Assembly: GCA_943330835.2 (NCBI GenBank)
Contig: CALQJH020000041.1
Location: 1 to 9,999 of the forward strand
Length of the DNA stretch: 9,999 bases
DNA from: Candidatus Kuenenia stuttgartensis
Lineage (GTDB): Bacteria > Bacteroidota > Bacteroidia > Chitinophagales > Chitinophagaceae
Reading direction: 5' to 3'
Positions 8,012-9,999 of the stretch are shown here, in pieces; position 1 is the stretch's first letter, and each line of letters starts with the position of its first letter. A model generated the notes under the pieces. That model ran no database searches and was not told the DNA's origin. It saw nothing but the letters and a program-made list of their open reading frames with translations. The translations under genes were made by a program, and so were the position numbers.

Positions 8012-8827
8012 TTATTGAAAGAGATTCAACTGTGTTATGCGTTTTGTTATTTTTTTCTGTTTACTTTCTATAGCATAAAGTGCGGTATGTTCATGTCTTG
8101 TCGCAAGAATGATTTCCGTTTTTTTACTATGCGCTTTAAATAAATCCAATACTAATTTCGGATCATTATTTTCTTGTGATAAATGAGAAAGTAATAAATG
8201 AGATAAAGAATCTGATTGGTGGGTAGTAAAGAGATCTAATGCCTGTTTGTTAGACAAATGCCCATCATTGCCACTGATTCTTTTTTTAAGATGGAAAGGG
8301 TAGTGCCCATTTTCGAGCATATACTCATCATAGTTAGCTTCTAAGAAAACAGCATTACATTCTTTGAAATGTTTGATTACATGATCGCAAACCGAACCAA
8401 TATCAGTAAATACGCCCACTTTGATGGAATTGTATTCAATAATAAAACTGGTCGGATCAATAGCGTCGTGGAATTTCGGAAAGGCGGTAATGATTAAATT
8501 GCCAATAGATACAGGGTTGTAGCTCATTAATGGAATTGCCTGGCTCTTTGGAATAGGTGTTCTACAATTTTGCAAGGTTTGATTTGTAATATGAACTGGA
8601 AATCCATATTTCTTGGCTAAAACTTCTACTCCTTTAACATGATCAATATGTTCGTGTGAAATAAAAATGGCTTTTACCAACTCCATGGAAAGATCGAGCG
8701 ACTTCATTCTTTTTTCAGTCTCTTTACAAGATAAGCCCGCATCAATTAAAACGGCTTCTGAAGCATTTCCAATGTAATAACAATTGCCATTACTGCCGGA
8801 ATTAAGTGAGGTGAAAAATATTGACAT
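8012..8827 (-). CDS. MBL-fold metallo-hydrolase, YycJ/WalJ-like
   Basis: 271 residues from the ATG at 8827. The metallo-beta-lactamase metal site is intact: H58-x-H60-x-D62-H63 (HEHIDH), H120 in PKFHDA, D142 in VFTDIG, plus the GHLSN segment characteristic of the YycJ/WalJ group. The N-terminus SLNSGSNGNCYYI is the usual beginning of this group and fixes the start. The frame stays open upstream to an ATG at 8944 (39 extra residues), but those residues are low-complexity and not family-like. YycJ of Bacillus has been reported as a 5' to 3' exonuclease linked to mismatch repair; in Firmicutes the gene sits beside walRK, which is absent here, so transfer of that role is tentative. The gene is convergent with rodA (11-bp gap) and divergent from the MBL gene at 8953. 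Confidence 0.9.
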   Translation of the reverse strand: MSIFFTSLNSGSNGNCYYIGNASEAVLIDAGLSCKETEKRMKSLDLSMELVKAIFISHEHIDHVKGVEVLAKKYGFPVHITNQTLQNCRTPIPKSQAIPLMSYNPVSIGNLIITAFPKFHDAIDPTSFIIEYNSIKVGVFTDIGSVCDHVIKHFKECNAVFLEANYDEYMLENGHYPFHLKKRISGNDGHLSNKQALDLFTTHQSDSLSHLLLSHLSQENNDPKLVLDLFKAHSKKTEIILATRHEHTALYAIESKQKKITKRITQLNLFQ

Positions 8828-8872
8828 GGTTACAAAGGAAACCATTTTTTTATAGAAAATTGTGGAGTAAAA

Positions 8873-8903
8873 TTTATTTACCGAATTCAAGCAAGTATTT
8901 TTG
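8873..8903 (+). promoter_or_regulatory. Candidate promoter for the second MBL-fold gene
   Basis: TATTTTTG at 8896-8903 matches the Bacteroidota -7 consensus TAnnTTTG exactly. Twenty bases upstream is TTT (8873-8875) where TTG would be expected, so the -33 half is imperfect. It predicts a start near 8910 and a leader of about 43 bases to the ATG at 8953. AT-rich DNA makes chance matches common. Confidence 0.35.
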
Positions 8904-8952
8904 CCAATAAAATAAAAATATTCCAATAACTTCAATTGAAGCACTCTTACTC

Positions 8953-9702
8953 ATGATGAAAATAATACCATTAAGTGAAGGCAGTTATACGATTGACCAT
9001 ACAAAAGAATTTATCCCTTTTGATAAAAATTCCGATGATTTACAAAAAAGGTCCACTGGAAGTTTGCTTGTAGAAATTCAGCCATTTGTTGTCATTACAA
9101 AAAAGGACATTATTCTTTTGGATTGCGGACTTGGCTTTACTAATAAACAGGATATACTGCTCATTCATCAAAATTTAATCAATAACAATATTGATCCTTC
9201 AAGTGTTTCTAAAGTTTTGTTGAGCCATTTGCATAAAGACCATGCTGGCGGAATTGGCAAGTTTGATCAAATACTTCATCGTTCTTTTTTAAGTTTTCCT
9301 AATGCCACTTATTATATTAACAAAAGCGAATTAGCATTGGCTTCAAAACCTGGCAATCCATCTTATAAGCCCGAAAAATTTGAAGTGCTCAACAGTAGCT
9401 CTGCTCACTTGGTATTGTTGGAAGACAATGGAATTATTGATGATTATATACATTATAGTACCACTTCAGCACATTCACCCTTTCATCAGGTTTTTTGGAT
9501 AGAGGAGGACAGTCAAAAAGTATTTTATGGTGCAGATGATGCACCTCAGCATCAACAAATGAAAAGTAAGTTTGTTGCCAAATATGATTTTGACGGAAAA
9601 AAAAGTATGCAATTAAGAACTGACTGGTGGCAAAAAGGGAAAGAGGAACATTGGACATTTTTATTTTATCATGATATCAAAACCCCAATGGTGACACTGT
9701 AG
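8953..9702 (+). CDS. MBL-fold metallo-hydrolase of unknown substrate
   Basis: 249 residues; cytoplasmic, with no signal peptide or membrane segment. The zinc-binding set of the metallo-beta-lactamase fold is complete: H92-x-H94-x-D96-H97 in SHLHKDHAGG, H174 in the SAHSPFHQ segment that replaces the more usual GHTPGH, D195 in YGADDAPQ, and H240 in FYHDI near the C-terminus. The N-terminal part (SLLVEI ... IILLDCGLG) is the usual first beta hairpin of the fold. The pattern HLHKDHAGG resembles lactonase or glyoxalase-II-like MBL proteins, but the substrate cannot be told from sequence. Two ATGs stand in tandem (8953 and 8956) and either may be used. It is not closely related to the YycJ-like gene next door: spacing and motifs differ, so this is adjacency rather than an obvious tandem duplication. 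It ends 2 bp from the convergent gene at 9705. Confidence 0.88.
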   Translation: MMKIIPLSEGSYTIDHTKEFIPFDKNSDDLQKRSTGSLLVEIQPFVVITKKDIILLDCGLGFTNKQDILLIHQNLINNNIDPSSVSKVLLSHLHKDHAGGIGKFDQILHRSFLSFPNATYYINKSELALASKPGNPSYKPEKFEVLNSSSAHLVLLEDNGIIDDYIHYSTTSAHSPFHQVFWIEEDSQKVFYGADDAPQHQQMKSKFVAKYDFDGKKSMQLRTDWWQKGKEEHWTFLFYHDIKTPMVTL

Positions 9703-9713
9703 TGTTAATTTTT
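9694..9713 (+). terminator. Weak candidate terminator hairpin across two convergent stop codons
   Basis: ACACT (9694-9698), GT, AGTGT (9701-9705) form a perfect short inverted repeat; sterically ACAC-TGTA-GTGT is more realistic. It is followed by TAATTTTT. It spans the TAG of the MBL gene (9700-9702) and reaches the stop of the minus-strand gene (9705-9707). The stem is short and mixed in composition, so efficient termination is doubtful. On the minus strand no T-run follows. Confidence 0.25.
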
Positions 9714-9999
9714 AGAATTATTTTGAAGTGCATCATTCCTTTTGTCTTTGTGTTGCCCCATTCTTTTTTCGCGTAACTTTTTTACAAGTTTATCTTTGAA
9801 TTCACGCTCTTTTTTATAAAATAATTCTGTTCGTTCGTTTCCAAGAATTTTGAAAAAGCGGTCTCTGTAATTTTTTTTAACATTCAATAGTGCCTCTTCT
9901 TCATCCAGCTCTGGAAGGGTTTCTTTATGAATAGCTTTCAATTCTTTATTGTACTCTTTATGAACTGGCCAAAAATGCTGCGCTTCATTTTCATTAAGA
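9705..9999 (-). CDS. C-terminal part of a small charged protein, Spy/LTXXQ-like (5' end outside window)
   Basis: 97 codons are open from the right edge to a TAA at 9705-9707, with no ATG in frame, so the start lies outside the window. The visible sequence begins with the motif NENEAQHFWPVHKEY, which resembles the 'LTxxEAxKFWPxYNxY' repeat of small secreted Bacteroidota proteins often labelled Spy/CpxP-like or 'sensor of ECF-type sigma factor'. The rest is helical-looking and very rich in Lys, Arg and Glu (about residues 30-85), ending in a Lys/Asn-rich tail. If the family call is right, the missing N-terminus should hold a signal peptide and the protein would act in the periplasm, possibly as a stress chaperone or an envelope signal component. 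The call rests on one motif and overall composition; a plain hypothetical protein remains possible. It converges on the MBL gene with a 2-bp gap. Confidence 0.6.
   Translation of the reverse strand, partial: LNENEAQHFWPVHKEYNKELKAIHKETLPELDEEEALLNVKKNYRDRFFKILGNERTELFYKKEREFKDKLVKKLREKRMGQHKDKRNDALQNNSKN

Noticed and set aside
8015..8029. Inverted repeat TTGAA-N5-TTCAA near the end of the YycJ-like gene as a terminator
   Set aside because: The stem is five mostly A/T pairs within coding sequence, and no T-run follows it on either strand.
8828..8840. TTCCTTTG as a -7 promoter element for the YycJ-like gene
   Set aside because: It lies only about six bases before the start codon and has no TTG at the right distance upstream.
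8828..8944. 39-residue N-terminal extension of the YycJ-like protein from the ATG at 8944
   Set aside because: The extension is AT-driven, Tyr/Phe/Lys-rich and unlike the family, while the ATG at 8827 gives the standard N-terminus. The extension would also leave only 8 bp to the divergent gene.
9705..9941. A complete 78-residue gene starting at 9941 on the minus strand
   Set aside because: The codon at 9941 is TTG, the frame is open upstream to the window edge, and the family-like EAQHFWPVHKEY motif lies upstream of that codon, so the gene is partial.
1..9999. Mobile elements, CRISPR arrays, tRNA/rRNA genes, defence systems
   Set aside because: No transposase or integrase, regularly spaced repeats, structured RNA or defence-type domains were seen on either strand; composition looks uniform and the genes are housekeeping.

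Overview
The window looks like an ordinary chromosomal stretch from a low-GC member of the Bacteroidota, probably a Chitinophagaceae-like or other Chitinophagia/Sphingobacteriia lineage. This rests on protein style (MreC, PBP2 and RodA read like Bacteroidota versions), the gene order mreB-mreC-mreD-PBP2-rodA, the absence of clear Shine-Dalgarno sequences before the genes, and a promoter-like TTG-N20-CAACTTTG element upstream of mreB that is close to the Bacteroidota consensus (TTG around -33, TAnnTTTG around -7). The taxonomic placement is inference; there is no rRNA gene here.

Layout. Positions 1-1649 (minus strand) hold most of a proton-coupled oligopeptide transporter (POT/PTR2 family), whose C-terminus lies beyond the left edge. 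A 289-bp AT-rich divergent region (1650-1938) follows. Positions 1939-8000 (plus strand) hold the complete elongasome cluster: mreB, mreC, mreD, mrdA (PBP2) and rodA, with gaps of 62, 14, 81 and 1 bp, very probably one operon. Convergent to rodA, with an 11-bp gap, is a minus-strand metallo-beta-lactamase-fold protein of the YycJ/WalJ type (8012-8827). Divergent from that, across 125 bp, is a second, unrelated MBL-fold hydrolase (8953-9702). The right edge (9705-9999, minus strand) carries the C-terminal part of a small charged protein resembling the Spy/LTXXQ-like 'EAQxFWPxY' proteins common in Bacteroidota.

How the genes work together. MreB forms membrane-bound actin-like filaments. MreC and MreD are the transmembrane and periplasmic adaptors. 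RodA polymerises lipid II into glycan strands and PBP2 crosslinks them. Together they build the lateral cell wall and set rod shape. The YycJ-like protein and the second MBL hydrolase have no evident role in this complex and appear simply to be neighbours.

Novelty. I looked for an undescribed system and did not find one. No mobile element, CRISPR array, RNA gene or defence-like cassette is visible. The points most worth a second look are an unusually long extracytoplasmic segment in the peptide transporter, a charged insert in a RodA loop just before its conserved core, a Lys-rich tail on PBP2, and non-ATG starts for mreC (TTG) and mrdA (GTG).
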